Notes: generated by a model not told the origin, from the letters alone. A stretch of DNA of 64,000 bases from Chitinispirillales bacterium ANBcel5 (GCA_029688955.1 JARUKZ010000007.1:62001-126000), one strand, 5' to 3'. Positions 27,013-36,950 are shown, numbered from the stretch's first letter. A program made the numbers and translations.

Positions 27013-28473
27013 ATGATTCATAAAGGTAAAAAAAGTCCAATTTTTTTTATTGCTGTTTTTATATTTTTTCTTCCGCATTCTCATTCTGTTGCCTCTGAGA
27101 CGCGGCACTGTTTACGTTTCACTCTGCCTCAAAAGGGCGTGGTACTCAAAGAACCGGCTTGCACTATTGCAGTTGAAGTTTTGTGTGAGGAAATAAAACA
27201 TGTAGAATTCAGTGCTAGCTATTTTCCCTATGGCAGTGAAGAAGCTCAGACCACTTCACTTGGTTTAATCGACCGTCCTCCCTTCAAAATGATTTGGAAT
27301 ACTCAAAACATCCCCAATCAGTATTTTGTTGGAGCAACACTCTTTGCTGAAGGTACTACAGAGGATGGGGATGTAGAGGTAGTTAGTTTTGAAGGGGTAT
27401 TTCCCTTTCACAACAGATTTGACTATGATTTTAACCTAATACCATTTGCTTATACCGGTTCTTCAAGAGGACCGGAGAATGCACTTCCTTTCGAAATGCC
27501 AATCAGTATGAGTGCCAGTGCCTGGTTTCACTGGAACGAAAAAGAATTAGTCGTTTCTGTTGAAGTAAGAGATCCGGCCTTCTATTCCAACAGCTCTAAA
27601 AATTTCAGGCACAACAATGGTGTAGAGATAATGTTTGATGTAGGCAATAGAAAATTGCCCTATCCGGACCACAACACCCTCTTTTATTTCGTACCCATCG
27701 ATGGATCTCCCTACAAGGTCAATTACCAACCACAATATTCACAGGATGGTGAGTTTAGGATTACAACACACACCGAAAGTATTGATTATTCCTATAAATT
27801 GAAAAAAAGAGAATTCAACGGGTACACTGTGATGCTTTCAATACCTGCTGAGGCATTTGGGGATGAAATACCTGATACATTGGGAGCCAATGTGGTCTTG
27901 AAGATAACCGGCGAAGATGGTGATCAGCAAAATATCTCTCTGGTACCAGGAAGTGCTTATCAGATCTACAGCCCCGCATTCTGGGATAGGTTATATATAC
28001 AACCTAAACCCCTGCTTATGAACAGATTTGTTTTGTGGGCAATATATTTTCTAATCGGACTGCTGCTTACATTTCTTGGATATGCAGTGCATTATCTGCT
28101 GCGAAAACCTCAAATGGTAAAAAAATTCGAGCGTAGTGAGGAAGAGCTTGAGCAGTTTGAAACCCTGCGTTCTGTAATTTCCGATGAGCTTACCAATAAA
28201 ACTTTATCTATTGAATATGTATCGAAATTAGTTGGTGTAAGTGTCTCCAAGATTAATGCCATCATAAAAACTCACACAGGCCATACTTTCAGCTCCTACC
28301 TTATGCAATGCAGAGTAGAGATTGCCCGTGAACGTCTGCGCTCATCCCGCTCAAGCGAGGCTTCAATCGCTGAGCAATGCGGTTTTAAGGATGTAAATGA
28401 GATGGAAAAGTATTTTGTTAAGTTTTACCACACTACACCCTATAAATTCAGGTCCGAACAGCAAGTCGCATAA
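27013..28473 (+). CDS. membrane-anchored AraC-family regulator with extracytoplasmic sugar-binding-like domain
   Basis: 486 residues. An N-terminal signal or membrane segment (about 9-27) is followed by roughly 300 extracytoplasmic residues. Within these, ASAWFHWNEKELVVSVEV, NNGVEIMFDVGNRKLPYPD and the closing DRLYIQP resemble a CBM9/DOMON-like beta-sandwich as found in sugar-sensing and carbohydrate-binding proteins. A second membrane segment (about 343-366) leads to a short coiled region and an AraC-type double HTH (about 385-482: TIEYVSKLVGVS-like LSIEYVSKLVGVSVSKINAI, and ASIAEQCGFKDVNEMEKYF). It should sense a ligand outside and bind DNA inside, as a one-component system. Target genes unknown; it is convergent with a hybrid kinase gene. 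Confidence 0.85.
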   Translation: MIHKGKKSPIFFIAVFIFFLPHSHSVASETRHCLRFTLPQKGVVLKEPACTIAVEVLCEEIKHVEFSASYFPYGSEEAQTTSLGLIDRPPFKMIWNTQNIPNQYFVGATLFAEGTTEDGDVEVVSFEGVFPFHNRFDYDFNLIPFAYTGSSRGPENALPFEMPISMSASAWFHWNEKELVVSVEVRDPAFYSNSSKNFRHNNGVEIMFDVGNRKLPYPDHNTLFYFVPIDGSPYKVNYQPQYSQDGEFRITTHTESIDYSYKLKKREFNGYTVMLSIPAEAFGDEIPDTLGANVVLKITGEDGDQQNISLVPGSAYQIYSPAFWDRLYIQPKPLLMNRFVLWAIYFLIGLLLTFLGYAVHYLLRKPQMVKKFERSEEELEQFETLRSVISDELTNKTLSIEYVSKLVGVSVSKINAIIKTHTGHTFSSYLMQCRVEIARERLRSSRSSEASIAEQCGFKDVNEMEKYFVKFYHTTPYKFRSEQQVA

Positions 28474-28521
28474 TCAGCATTTTTGAAGCAAGTATCAGAG
28501 GAATTTTTGGGGAAAAAATCA

Positions 28522-30600
28522 TTACCTTGCAGATGAAGAATACATCTGTTCTTCTTTGTTTTGCAAGATGTACTGTATTTCGCTATCGAGCCGGTTCTTA
28601 TCGTAGGGTTTGGTAAACCATCGGTGGATCTTAAAGCTTTCGATACATTGCTGGTTAGGCGGATATCCTGAGACCACAATAATGGTAATATCTCTCTTGA
28701 TCTGCCTTAAGGAGTTAATTATTCTTACCGGATCTTCGTTTTCAATACTCCAGTCCATAATTACCAGGTCACATTTATCCCTGTTTTTGATTAGTTCCGC
28801 TTTTGCGCTTTCCTGATTTACCGCCTCACATACAGTGTAGTTTAGATCTTCGAGGAAAAATTTCATAACTTCCTGAATCTTGGGATCATCATCGAGTAGT
28901 AAGACTGTAGAAGTCATTCGGCCTTTGGAAGCGGTCGTTTCATCGATAACATAATCAGCAAGAGGGAGTTCAATTTTAAATGTCGTTCCTCTTGGGGTAT
29001 TATCCTCGATTGAAATATTACCTTTGTGCAACATTATAATCCTGTGCACAAGCGCAAGTCCAAGCCCGGTACCTTTTCCTTTTTTCTTGGTGGTGAAAAA
29101 GGGGTCAAACACCTTTTCCCGTATCCGGGGTGGTATTCCCGAACCGGTATCAGAGACTCTGATAGTTAGAATAGACGGATGGTCGGTCTCCTTTACCAAA
29201 GAGCAGCTGACTCTAATTGTGCCGCCATTGGGCATAGAGTCTCTTGCATTGCCAAAGAGGTTTTGAAAAACCCGCTTAAGGTATTCCTGGTCACCATGAA
29301 GCCAGTAATTGTGATCAGAGAATCGAAGCGTAATTTTATAAGCATCGCCCAGTTGAGAATCATAGAGAGGCACTATTGTTTGTAGCAGCTTTTTCATGTT
29401 AACGATGGAATCATCCAAAGGCTGTTTTCTTCCCAATGCCAGCAGTTCTGAAACAAGAAACTTAGCATCCGCAAGTGTTTCATCGATAAGCTCCATACGT
29501 TTTTTGGTATCACTCTCTGAGCTGTCTCGAATCACTACTTCAGAAATATCTTTTATGGTCTGAAGGATGTTGTTGAAATCGTGTGCCATACCACTTGCAA
29601 GAGTTCCAAGCGAATCCATCTTTTGATATTGAAACAACCGTTGCACCATCTCTTCACGCTGCTTTATGGCTAATTCACGATCGGTTACATCAAGCATTAT
29701 TCCTTCAAAGAGTGGGCAAGAGCCGTTATTTGAAATATATTGAAGCATACAGTCAACGTATTTATGGTTGCCGTTATAATCTTCAATCTCATAGGTTCCC
29801 TTTATACCACTTGTTTTAAGACGAAAATTTGAATTGGGTGGAATGAAGTTCTCGATGTTTTTTCCAAGCAGCTGATTTGCCTCTACCCCCAAAATGGATC
29901 TGCTGGCAGCGTTTGCCCAGAGAAATCGTCCATTATCGTTGAGAGTAAAAAGCATTTCCGGTAAACGGTGTACTACACTCAGGTACTTAAGCTCTGAATT
30001 AATCAATTTCTGTGATGAACGGAAGTTGTTTCGTGAAATATGTGCGCTTACTGCCGAGGTAGCCAACAGAACTAATATGTTAATGAAATGGTTTGAAATG
30101 TGGTTATCGGCGATTTGATCAGATTGTGTCCAGTAAAAATAATAAAACAGTGAATATGCAGCACTGCAAACGATACCACTGAAAAGTGAGAGAAAGATCT
30201 GATTATGAAGCGCCGTCATAATGACACTCAGTAAGTATATACCATAAACAGCATTTAAGAGCAAGTAACTATCATACCCTGATCCAAGATAGGTGAAAAA
30301 AATAGCAGAGAAGACTGTTACATCGAGAAAAACCAACGAATATAACGATAGGTTTGATAGCTGATTTTTACCTGCGGTTAGTATGCAGTAGAGGCTGTAT
30401 ATGAGAATAAACAATGAAGCCGTAAGCTGAATCGCGTAGGAGAACAGATCGGTTTGTTCAAGAAGGAGATAAAAAGTGGCAACAAATAAGTAAAAACTGG
30501 AAAGAATCAGTTTAACCCAGGCGATAAAATAGTGGGAATTTTTCTCCTTTGCGGCAAAACCCAGACTGTTATTTTGTTCCTCTTTAAACGTTTGAAACAT
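28522..30600 (-). CDS. membrane hybrid histidine kinase with C-terminal receiver
   Basis: 692 residues. Six predicted membrane segments (about 25-185), a PAS domain (about 205-315), HisKA with the phospho-acceptor in LASGMAHDFNNILQ, HATPase_c (N-box LFGNARDSMPNGG, DTGSGIPP, KGKGTGLGLALVH) and a C-terminal receiver (LLLDDDPKIQEV, LVIMDWSIENEDPV, VSGYPP, FTKPYD). The phospho-acceptor Asp lies in MDWS. The HDFNN-type HisKA with a terminal receiver suggests the phosphoryl group goes on to an HPt or is used for damping. No cognate output regulator lies next to it. Confidence 0.9.
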   Translation of the reverse strand: MFQTFKEEQNNSLGFAAKEKNSHYFIAWVKLILSSFYLFVATFYLLLEQTDLFSYAIQLTASLFILIYSLYCILTAGKNQLSNLSLYSLVFLDVTVFSAIFFTYLGSGYDSYLLLNAVYGIYLLSVIMTALHNQIFLSLFSGIVCSAAYSLFYYFYWTQSDQIADNHISNHFINILVLLATSAVSAHISRNNFRSSQKLINSELKYLSVVHRLPEMLFTLNDNGRFLWANAASRSILGVEANQLLGKNIENFIPPNSNFRLKTSGIKGTYEIEDYNGNHKYVDCMLQYISNNGSCPLFEGIMLDVTDRELAIKQREEMVQRLFQYQKMDSLGTLASGMAHDFNNILQTIKDISEVVIRDSSESDTKKRMELIDETLADAKFLVSELLALGRKQPLDDSIVNMKKLLQTIVPLYDSQLGDAYKITLRFSDHNYWLHGDQEYLKRVFQNLFGNARDSMPNGGTIRVSCSLVKETDHPSILTIRVSDTGSGIPPRIREKVFDPFFTTKKKGKGTGLGLALVHRIIMLHKGNISIEDNTPRGTTFKIELPLADYVIDETTASKGRMTSTVLLLDDDPKIQEVMKFFLEDLNYTVCEAVNQESAKAELIKNRDKCDLVIMDWSIENEDPVRIINSLRQIKRDITIIVVSGYPPNQQCIESFKIHRWFTKPYDKNRLDSEIQYILQNKEEQMYSSSAR

Positions 30601-30684
30601 AAGAATCTTTATTATAGTGCAATGAGACTAACCATTTGTTGCCAATATACTAAATTAGGAAACCGGGAAAAATAAAAAATTTAT

Positions 30685-32280
30685 TTAATCTCTAAAATCA
30701 TTAAGTTCAATGCCTTTATTGTTTTCTTCAAAGTACTTTAAGTGCCATTCACCAGTAAATAACAGCACCGGAGCGCCTTTTTCATCCACAGCCTTTTGAA
30801 CCCCATGCGGTATGCGAGGCGGTGATTGAGAAGAACTGGGCTCACAGATCCATCTGACCATCGTCCAGGGGGCTTTTTCCAGATTCACCTTCGTGCCGTA
30901 CTCTGTTTCCATTCTATGTTTCACCAAATCAAACTGAAGTATCCCCACAGCTCCAAGCACTGGTGTTTTACGGGCAGAATCTGCTAATTCAAAAAAATGA
31001 ATGAGCCCTTCCTGAAGCAGTTGGGTGAGACCACTTTGAAACCGTTTATAGTTTGCCGGAACTGGGTTGTGAATGAATGAAAAACATTCGGGTGGAAACC
31101 GTGGAATTTCATTAAAGCATATGGAATTGTCCTCACTTAAGGTGTCGCCGATACTAAAGTAGTTACCACCCACGATGCCTATTACATCTCCCGGGTAGGC
31201 TTCATCAACACTGATTCGTTCCCTGCCAAAAACGTTGCTTGAGTTAGAGAGCCTTAATTTTTTACCACTGTGATTATGGGTTACCTGCATATCGCGGGTA
31301 AATTTCCCTGACACAATCCTCACAAAAGCCATTCGATCACGGTGGCGAGGGTCCATATTGGCTTGAATTTTAAACACAAATCCCGAAAAACTGGGGTTAT
31401 CTGGTTTGATTATGGTGTTGGAATCTGTGTGGCGGGGCTGTGGTTGGGGAGAATGTTCAATGAAACTATCCAGAAGCGCTTCTATTCCAAAATTGTTGGT
31501 GGCGCTGCCAAAGAACACGGGGGTGGTTTTTCCTTCTAAAACATCTTGTGCATTAAAATCAACTCCAGCGTGTTCTATCATTTCAAGTTCTTCAGAAATT
31601 TGAGCATAGGTACTTTCATTAAGCAGCTCTTTTAAGTAGGGATCATCGAAGCCGTGTGTTTTTACCGGCGCTTTGTAGCTTCCCCTTTCAGTACGTTCGA
31701 AAAGATGGGCAAGGCGGCTTTCTCTGTCCCACACCCCCTTAAAATCAGGGCCACTGCCAAGAGGCCAGTTTATAGCATATGCTTCAATATTTAGTACCCG
31801 TTCGATTTCATCGAGAATAGAGAGTGAGTTTAGGGCCGGGCGGTCCATCTTATTAACAAAGGTAAAAACCGGGGTTTTCCTTCGTCTGCAGACCTCAAAG
31901 AGCTTTTTGGTTTGCTGCTCTATCCCTTTTCCACCATCGATAACCATAATTACCGAATCGACTGCGGTAAGAACACGATAGGTATCTTCAGAAAAGTCAT
32001 TATGCCCCGGGGTGTCCAAAAGATTGATCGAATATCCCCGGTATTTAAAATTTAATACAGTAGAGGAGACAGATATCCCTCGCTTACGCTCCAACTCCAT
32101 CCAGTCGGACACTGTGGCACGTTCCTTTTTTCGGCTCGTAACAGAGCCCGCAAGCTGAAGGGCTCCGCCGTATAACAGAAACTTCTCGGTGAGAGTCGTT
32201 TTGCCGGCATCGGGATGGGAAACAATTGCAAATGTTCTTCGTTTGGAGATCTCTTTTTGATATGACATCGTTGCGGTCAC
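30685..32280 (-). CDS. prfC: peptide chain release factor 3
   Basis: 531 residues, as in E. coli RF3 (529). GTPase that removes RF1/RF2 from the ribosome after termination. G1 SHPDAGKTTLTEKFLLYGG, switch segment SDWMELERKRGISVSSTV, G3 LLDTPGHNDFSEDTYR and G4 FVNKMDRPALN. The C-terminal RF3 domain has GVLQFDLVKHRM-like sequence (GILQFDLVKHRMETEYG). GTG at 32280 with AAGGA 4 bp upstream is used; ATG at 32268 is possible. Monocistronic. Confidence 0.95.
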   Translation of the reverse strand: MTATMSYQKEISKRRTFAIVSHPDAGKTTLTEKFLLYGGALQLAGSVTSRKKERATVSDWMELERKRGISVSSTVLNFKYRGYSINLLDTPGHNDFSEDTYRVLTAVDSVIMVIDGGKGIEQQTKKLFEVCRRRKTPVFTFVNKMDRPALNSLSILDEIERVLNIEAYAINWPLGSGPDFKGVWDRESRLAHLFERTERGSYKAPVKTHGFDDPYLKELLNESTYAQISEELEMIEHAGVDFNAQDVLEGKTTPVFFGSATNNFGIEALLDSFIEHSPQPQPRHTDSNTIIKPDNPSFSGFVFKIQANMDPRHRDRMAFVRIVSGKFTRDMQVTHNHSGKKLRLSNSSNVFGRERISVDEAYPGDVIGIVGGNYFSIGDTLSEDNSICFNEIPRFPPECFSFIHNPVPANYKRFQSGLTQLLQEGLIHFFELADSARKTPVLGAVGILQFDLVKHRMETEYGTKVNLEKAPWTMVRWICEPSSSQSPPRIPHGVQKAVDEKGAPVLLFTGEWHLKYFEENNKGIELNDFRD

Positions 32281-32488
32281 TAGTTCCTTACTTCCTGGAG
32301 TTTACTCTGCACATTACCTGAGATTAATGTTTTACGTAAAAATGCGATGATTACGGGTGTGGTAAAAATAGATGCAAAAGGGTGTATTTAAAAGTGTTTT
32401 TTTGTTGTAATTAGAACTAATATACTTTAAGTGGAATTTGCTTTGCTCTCTCTATTTACCAAAACCCCTCTGTTTTGGGTGGTGAATC

Positions 32489-33514
32489 TTGGTTGCTAAT
32501 CCTTACCTGATACCGTTAATAGCTTCTGTGACGATTTTTATTGCAGATTTTTTGTCACCCCTTGGGTATGCCCACTGGCTTCTCTACATCATCCCTATTC
32601 TCCTCTCCTATAAATCAGAAAATATTAAAGTGGTGATAACTACTCTTGTGGCATCGGTAGTACTGATGTTTTCAGGTGTAGTCGTCTCACCCACAATAGG
32701 ATTTCCCTTCTTTATTTCTTTTCTGAACCGGGTGCTTGGATTTATTGCTACTACCGCATTCACCATTATAATACTGAATCTGATTAAGAGCAAAAAAGAG
32801 GCAATGAAATATTCACAGGATCTGCTCGAGGCAAATAGCGATCTTGAAGCTTTCTCCTACTCTGTTTCTCATGACCTTAGAACACCGCTTCAGACCATAA
32901 AAGGGTTCGGTGCCATTCTTTTAGAGGACTATTCTGAGATGTTCGACTCAGAAGGGCTGCTGTATCTTAAAAAGATTGTTCAGGGCAGCGAAAAGATGGA
33001 GACGATTATAAATGATATGCTAATGCTTTCTAGGATCAGTCGTCAGGAGATGAAAACAGGCGATATAAATATGGCTGATATCGCAAAAACTTTAATCTGT
33101 GAATTTAAAAGCGCTCAGCCAAACAGGGAAGTGGAATTTGTAATAGATGAAAATCTCTCGGTTAGGGCCGATCCTCAGCTTATTACCATCGCTTTAACAA
33201 ATCTGCTCAGCAATGCCTGGAAATATACCTCTAAAAAAAGCAACGGACGTATAGAATTCGGTAAAATAGACAAAGAAGGTAAAACAATATATTATGTAAG
33301 AGACAACGGTGCCGGTTTTGATATGTCCCGACGTGAAAAACTTTTTGAGCCATTTTCCAGACTTCACTCCGACTCAGAATTTGTGGGTACAGGAGTTGGG
33401 CTTACGATAGTTAAAAGGGTAATTCAAAGGCATAGGGGTGAAGTGTGGGCTGAAGGGGTAAAAGGTAAAGGCGCGGTCTTCTATTTTACGCTTCATAACC
33501 CGTTTATAATTTAA
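32489..33514 (+). CDS. membrane sensor histidine kinase
   Basis: 341 residues starting at TTG. Three to four membrane segments (about 5-120), a short coiled coil (NLIKSKKEAMKYSQDLLEA), HisKA (DLEAFSYSVSHDLRTPLQTI) and HATPase_c (NLLSNAWKYTSKK, RDNGAGFDM, GTGVGLTIVKRVI). The LEAFSYSVSHDLRTPL form is typical of bacteriophytochrome-like and LadS-type kinases. No receiver domain and no neighbouring response regulator, so the partner is unknown. Confidence 0.88.
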   Translation: MVANPYLIPLIASVTIFIADFLSPLGYAHWLLYIIPILLSYKSENIKVVITTLVASVVLMFSGVVVSPTIGFPFFISFLNRVLGFIATTAFTIIILNLIKSKKEAMKYSQDLLEANSDLEAFSYSVSHDLRTPLQTIKGFGAILLEDYSEMFDSEGLLYLKKIVQGSEKMETIINDMLMLSRISRQEMKTGDINMADIAKTLICEFKSAQPNREVEFVIDENLSVRADPQLITIALTNLLSNAWKYTSKKSNGRIEFGKIDKEGKTIYYVRDNGAGFDMSRREKLFEPFSRLHSDSEFVGTGVGLTIVKRVIQRHRGEVWAEGVKGKGAVFYFTLHNPFII

Positions 33515-33634
33515 AACGTTACAGTTATTTCAATCCGGGGCGCACAGATAAGTCCTGAGCTGTACATACTTTGACTTCAGAGTCACTGTAATACTATATT
33601 AACTAGTTTATCCAACTTTGAAGAGAAAAGTGTC

Positions 33635-35626
33635 ATGGATGATTCAAAAGGCGAAGAAAAGATAAGGGTCAGTTTTTCACAGGGGCTTAACCTGCTTATC
33701 CCTTATGTGAGGAAGAGATTAGCGCAACAGCTGCGTTCTGTTGTGTTTATTACGCTTTATCTTACCTTTTTTCAGACACTTGTGCTTAGGGTCGCTATAG
33801 CGGATGCTGCAGTAATTGCCACCGGGATGGCCCTTGTAATTGTAGGGCTGATGTTTTTTATGGAGGGGCTTTTTCTGGGTATAATGCCCCTGGGGGAGAT
33901 GATCGGTTTAAAGCTTCCCCGCAAAGCGCGTTTGCCACTTATTCTTCTGTTCTCTTTTATTCTGGGGATTGGCGCGACTCTTGCCGAACCGGCCATAGGA
34001 ATATTGCGAGCTGCAGGTGCCACGGTGCTTCCCTGGGAAGCACCACTGCTTTACTATATCCTTAACCATCACCCTGACTACCTGGTGTATGCAATCGGGT
34101 CAGGGGTTGGATTGGGTGTGTTGTTCGGAATGGTACGGTTTCTGTACAGTTGGTCTCTTAAGCCGTTTGTTACTGTGCTTACTATTGTTATTGGTGGGCT
34201 AACCGTTTGGGCTACTTTTAATCCTAACCTGATGTATCTGGCCGGGTTAGCCTGGGATAGCGGCGGTGTTACAACCGGTCCCGTTACTGTACCTTTGGTT
34301 TTGGCACTTGGGATTGGCGTATGCAGGATTGTGGGGGGAACCGGTCTTGGAACCTCGGGATTTGGGGTGGTTACACTTGCTTCACTCTTTCCCGTACTGA
34401 CTGTTCAACTGATTGGTATACCCTTTTTGGGAACTGTTCCACAGCCAATGACTGAAGAGGAGTTTGTATCCTCTGAAAACCGTTCAAGTGTCATTTCGCT
34501 GTTTAATTCCGAGAAACATTTTTATGAATTCATCACCGAACAGGGGTTAGTTGCCTACGATTCTGAACACGCAATTGCCGGATCTGAACTTAAAAGTCTT
34601 GAAGTAATAACCGCTACCAATGATGACCCACACACAGTCCAAAACGAGCCCCGGGCTCAGGAAACTGTGCGTGATGTTGTCCTGAACAATTTGCTTCTTG
34701 CAATGCGGGCGATAATTCCCCTTACGTTGTTTCTGCTGCTGGTATTAAAGCTGTTTTTGCGAGAAAGAATTCTCAAATCTGACGTCATTTTTACCGGGGT
34801 CTTTTTTGCGCTCATTGGAATGCTTTTCTTTAGTATTGGTATGGAATACGGGCTTTCGCGCCTTGGAAATCAGGTAGGCAGGGTATTGCCGGTAACTTTC
34901 AGGGCTATTCCCATAGAAGAGGAACAGCTAAAAGTTGAAAACTTTGATACAACCTTGATTAGTGATGCAATCACCCCCGCGGGCTACAAAGCTCCCTTTT
35001 TCTATCTTAAAGATGGTACACAGATACAGAAGGTTGAGTATAGTCGGGCGCAGCATGATACCGTTGCCAATGTTTATGACTATGTGCCTGTTCGTGGGCC
35101 TCTGACAGGGCACGGGGGTGAGCTTGCCGGTTTTATAATCATACTCCTGTTTGCGATTATTATGGGATACGGTGCTACTTTTGCCGAACCTGCTCTCAAT
35201 GCTCTTGGAATTACCGTTGAACAACTGACGGTGGGAACATTCAAACGGATACATCTGATGAATGCTGTAGCTTCAGGGGTGGGGATCGGGCTTGCCTTTG
35301 GGATGGCCAGAATCATATGGGATTTGCCCGTTGTTGTTATGCTTCTTCCACCCTATCTTGTTGTGTTATTTTTGACCTGGATCTCTTCAGAAGATTATGT
35401 ATCGATCGCCTGGGACAGTGCAGGTGTAACGACCGGGCCTATTACGGTGCCACTGGTTTTAGCCATGGGGCTTGGTATCGGTGGTCAGCTTGGGGTTGTT
35501 GAAGGGTTTGGGATGCTGGCACTCGCGTCGGTATGGCCTATTTTGATTGTGCTCTCGGTCGGTGTGGTTGTATCCATCAGAAGAAAAGCACTCGCACGCA
35601 GTATGCAAAAAGAGGAGAGTGTATGA
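33635..35626 (+). CDS. DUF1538 family membrane transporter, internally duplicated
   Basis: 663 residues, about 14 membrane segments in two homologous halves. Each half has a loop of the same type: GATLAEPAIGILRAAGATV and GATFAEPALNALGITVEQL, then DSGGVTTGPVTVPLVLALG and DSAGVTTGPITVPLVLAMG. These repeated motifs are the DUF1538 signature and probably line the transport path. A hydrophilic region (about 270-345) separates the halves. Substrate unknown. The gene after it, encoding a P-II-like protein, starts inside its stop codon (ATGA), suggesting gating by a P-II-type sensor as in AmtB-GlnK. Confidence 0.88.
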   Translation: MDDSKGEEKIRVSFSQGLNLLIPYVRKRLAQQLRSVVFITLYLTFFQTLVLRVAIADAAVIATGMALVIVGLMFFMEGLFLGIMPLGEMIGLKLPRKARLPLILLFSFILGIGATLAEPAIGILRAAGATVLPWEAPLLYYILNHHPDYLVYAIGSGVGLGVLFGMVRFLYSWSLKPFVTVLTIVIGGLTVWATFNPNLMYLAGLAWDSGGVTTGPVTVPLVLALGIGVCRIVGGTGLGTSGFGVVTLASLFPVLTVQLIGIPFLGTVPQPMTEEEFVSSENRSSVISLFNSEKHFYEFITEQGLVAYDSEHAIAGSELKSLEVITATNDDPHTVQNEPRAQETVRDVVLNNLLLAMRAIIPLTLFLLLVLKLFLRERILKSDVIFTGVFFALIGMLFFSIGMEYGLSRLGNQVGRVLPVTFRAIPIEEEQLKVENFDTTLISDAITPAGYKAPFFYLKDGTQIQKVEYSRAQHDTVANVYDYVPVRGPLTGHGGELAGFIIILLFAIIMGYGATFAEPALNALGITVEQLTVGTFKRIHLMNAVASGVGIGLAFGMARIIWDLPVVVMLLPPYLVVLFLTWISSEDYVSIAWDSAGVTTGPITVPLVLAMGLGIGGQLGVVEGFGMLALASVWPILIVLSVGVVVSIRRKALARSMQKEESV

Positions 35627-36753
35627 CAGGGCAAATGGGCCGCAGAATCAGCAGGATTAATGTAGTGGCAAACAGAGATTTGCTAAACCGCTCACCACTT
35701 GAAATATTGTCTGAAAATGGTATCGAAGCGATGGCGCATATCATCGGGCGATCAGCTTTGCTTAGTGAGCGCAGGGGAGTGATGTCTGCACTGCTGGGAC
35801 CATCAACACGCATCGCCTCAAATTCTGTCGATGTGATAACGTTTCTGGTGGAATCTTCCCTGGAAGAAGCCGCGCTGCAGCTTGTCGCCTCAAAGTTCAA
35901 TCTCAATATTCCGGGTACGGGGACTGTGTATAGCGAAACGGTTAATTTGCAAAGAGATTGTGGGGGCTTTAAAGTTTGTAACTCTCTGCCACAGCAGAAA
36001 CCAAAAGTACGTATGCAGAATCAGCTTACCGGAATCTGTTGCATCGTTTTACGGGGTGAAGGTGATTCGGTGGCACGGGTTGCTCTTGAAACCGGCTCCT
36101 GTGTTCCAACCGTTACTTATGGTCTGGGAGCAGGGCTTAGAGACAGGCTGGGACTCTGGCGCATCACCATTCCCGCGGAAAAGGAGATCGTTACCATGGT
36201 GGTAAACTCCTATGAGGCAGAAGATATTATGAATATAATAGTAGACACCGCAAGCCTCGATCAGCCCGGAAGGGGTATTATCTATCATTTCCCGGTTCAC
36301 AGTGGATTAATAAACATGAAGGTGAGTAAGGAATCCCGCTCTCAGGCGGCAAGCCTGGAGCAAATGGTATTGGCTTTGGATGAACTGAAGGGTGGTACAG
36401 AGTGGCGCAGAAGAAGGTTGAGCAGCTCCTATCGCGAGACGCGACGCAAACATCTGACCGACCTTACTGAATTAGCTCTGTACTGTGATGAAGGAAACGG
36501 TGATGAATATGTGAAAGTTGCTTTGGCTGCCGGTGCCTCAGGTGCTACACTTAATGAGTACAAATATGTTCACCACGAAGACGTAAAGATAACCCCGGCT
36601 CGTGAAAAATGCAGCATGATAACAACACCCCGGCAGCTCCGGGACATACTTACTGCCCTGGATAAAGCCGGGGTGTTTAATCCTGATAATCATAACGATG
36701 TAATTACCAGAAGCATTACACGAGCATACTCATACTCCGCTTTGCAGGACTGA
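35623..36753 (+). CDS. multidomain P-II-like regulatory protein
   Basis: 376 residues from ATG at 35623, overlapping the transporter stop by 4 bp; an in-frame extension upstream lies within the transporter gene. The middle part (about 136-235) reads like a P-II-type ferredoxin fold: GICCIVLRGEGDSVARVALE, a T-loop-like VTYGLGAGLRDRLG, IPAEKEIVTMVVNSYEAEDI and LDQPGRGIIYHFPVH. The N-terminal part (about 60-110) and the C-terminal part (about 290-376, LYCDEGNGDEYVKVALAAG) appear to be two more, more diverged copies. P-II proteins bind nucleotides and control transporters such as AmtB; here the DUF1538 protein is the obvious target. Three copies in one chain would mimic a P-II trimer. The domain count is by eye. 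Confidence 0.72.
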   Translation: MTGQMGRRISRINVVANRDLLNRSPLEILSENGIEAMAHIIGRSALLSERRGVMSALLGPSTRIASNSVDVITFLVESSLEEAALQLVASKFNLNIPGTGTVYSETVNLQRDCGGFKVCNSLPQQKPKVRMQNQLTGICCIVLRGEGDSVARVALETGSCVPTVTYGLGAGLRDRLGLWRITIPAEKEIVTMVVNSYEAEDIMNIIVDTASLDQPGRGIIYHFPVHSGLINMKVSKESRSQAASLEQMVLALDELKGGTEWRRRRLSSSYRETRRKHLTDLTELALYCDEGNGDEYVKVALAAGASGATLNEYKYVHHEDVKITPAREKCSMITTPRQLRDILTALDKAGVFNPDNHNDVITRSITRAYSYSALQD

Positions 36754-36755
36754 AC

Positions 36756-36950
36756 CTAACTGCTGTCCAGATCGGAGCTGTCACTGAAAACAGGTGCGAT
36801 CTCCTCTACTATTTTACCAATAACCAGATCACTGTAAAAGTGCCCCGCTTCAATCTTTGTTCGTAATTCGCCCAGATATTTATGCTGTTCGATGGGCTCC
36901 ATCCAAAGAAAACGTCCTTTGCGGACTCTTGTGTGAGTTTGTTTCTCCAT
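36756..36950 (-). CDS. small protein, FlgM-like C-terminal motif
   Basis: 64 residues from ATG at 36950 (AGGG 9 bp upstream); longer versions to 37016 lack a site. The C-terminal half, LGELRTKIEAGHFYSDLVIGK and the following IVEEI, has the pattern V/L-x-x-L-x-x-x-I-x-x-G-x-Y/F...I-A-x-K/I seen in anti-sigma-28 factor FlgM. The N-terminal half is basic. Convergent with the P-II-like gene, which ends 2 bp away. The FlgM resemblance is short and could be coincidental. Confidence 0.5.
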   Translation of the reverse strand: MEKQTHTRVRKGRFLWMEPIEQHKYLGELRTKIEAGHFYSDLVIGKIVEEIAPVFSDSSDLDSS

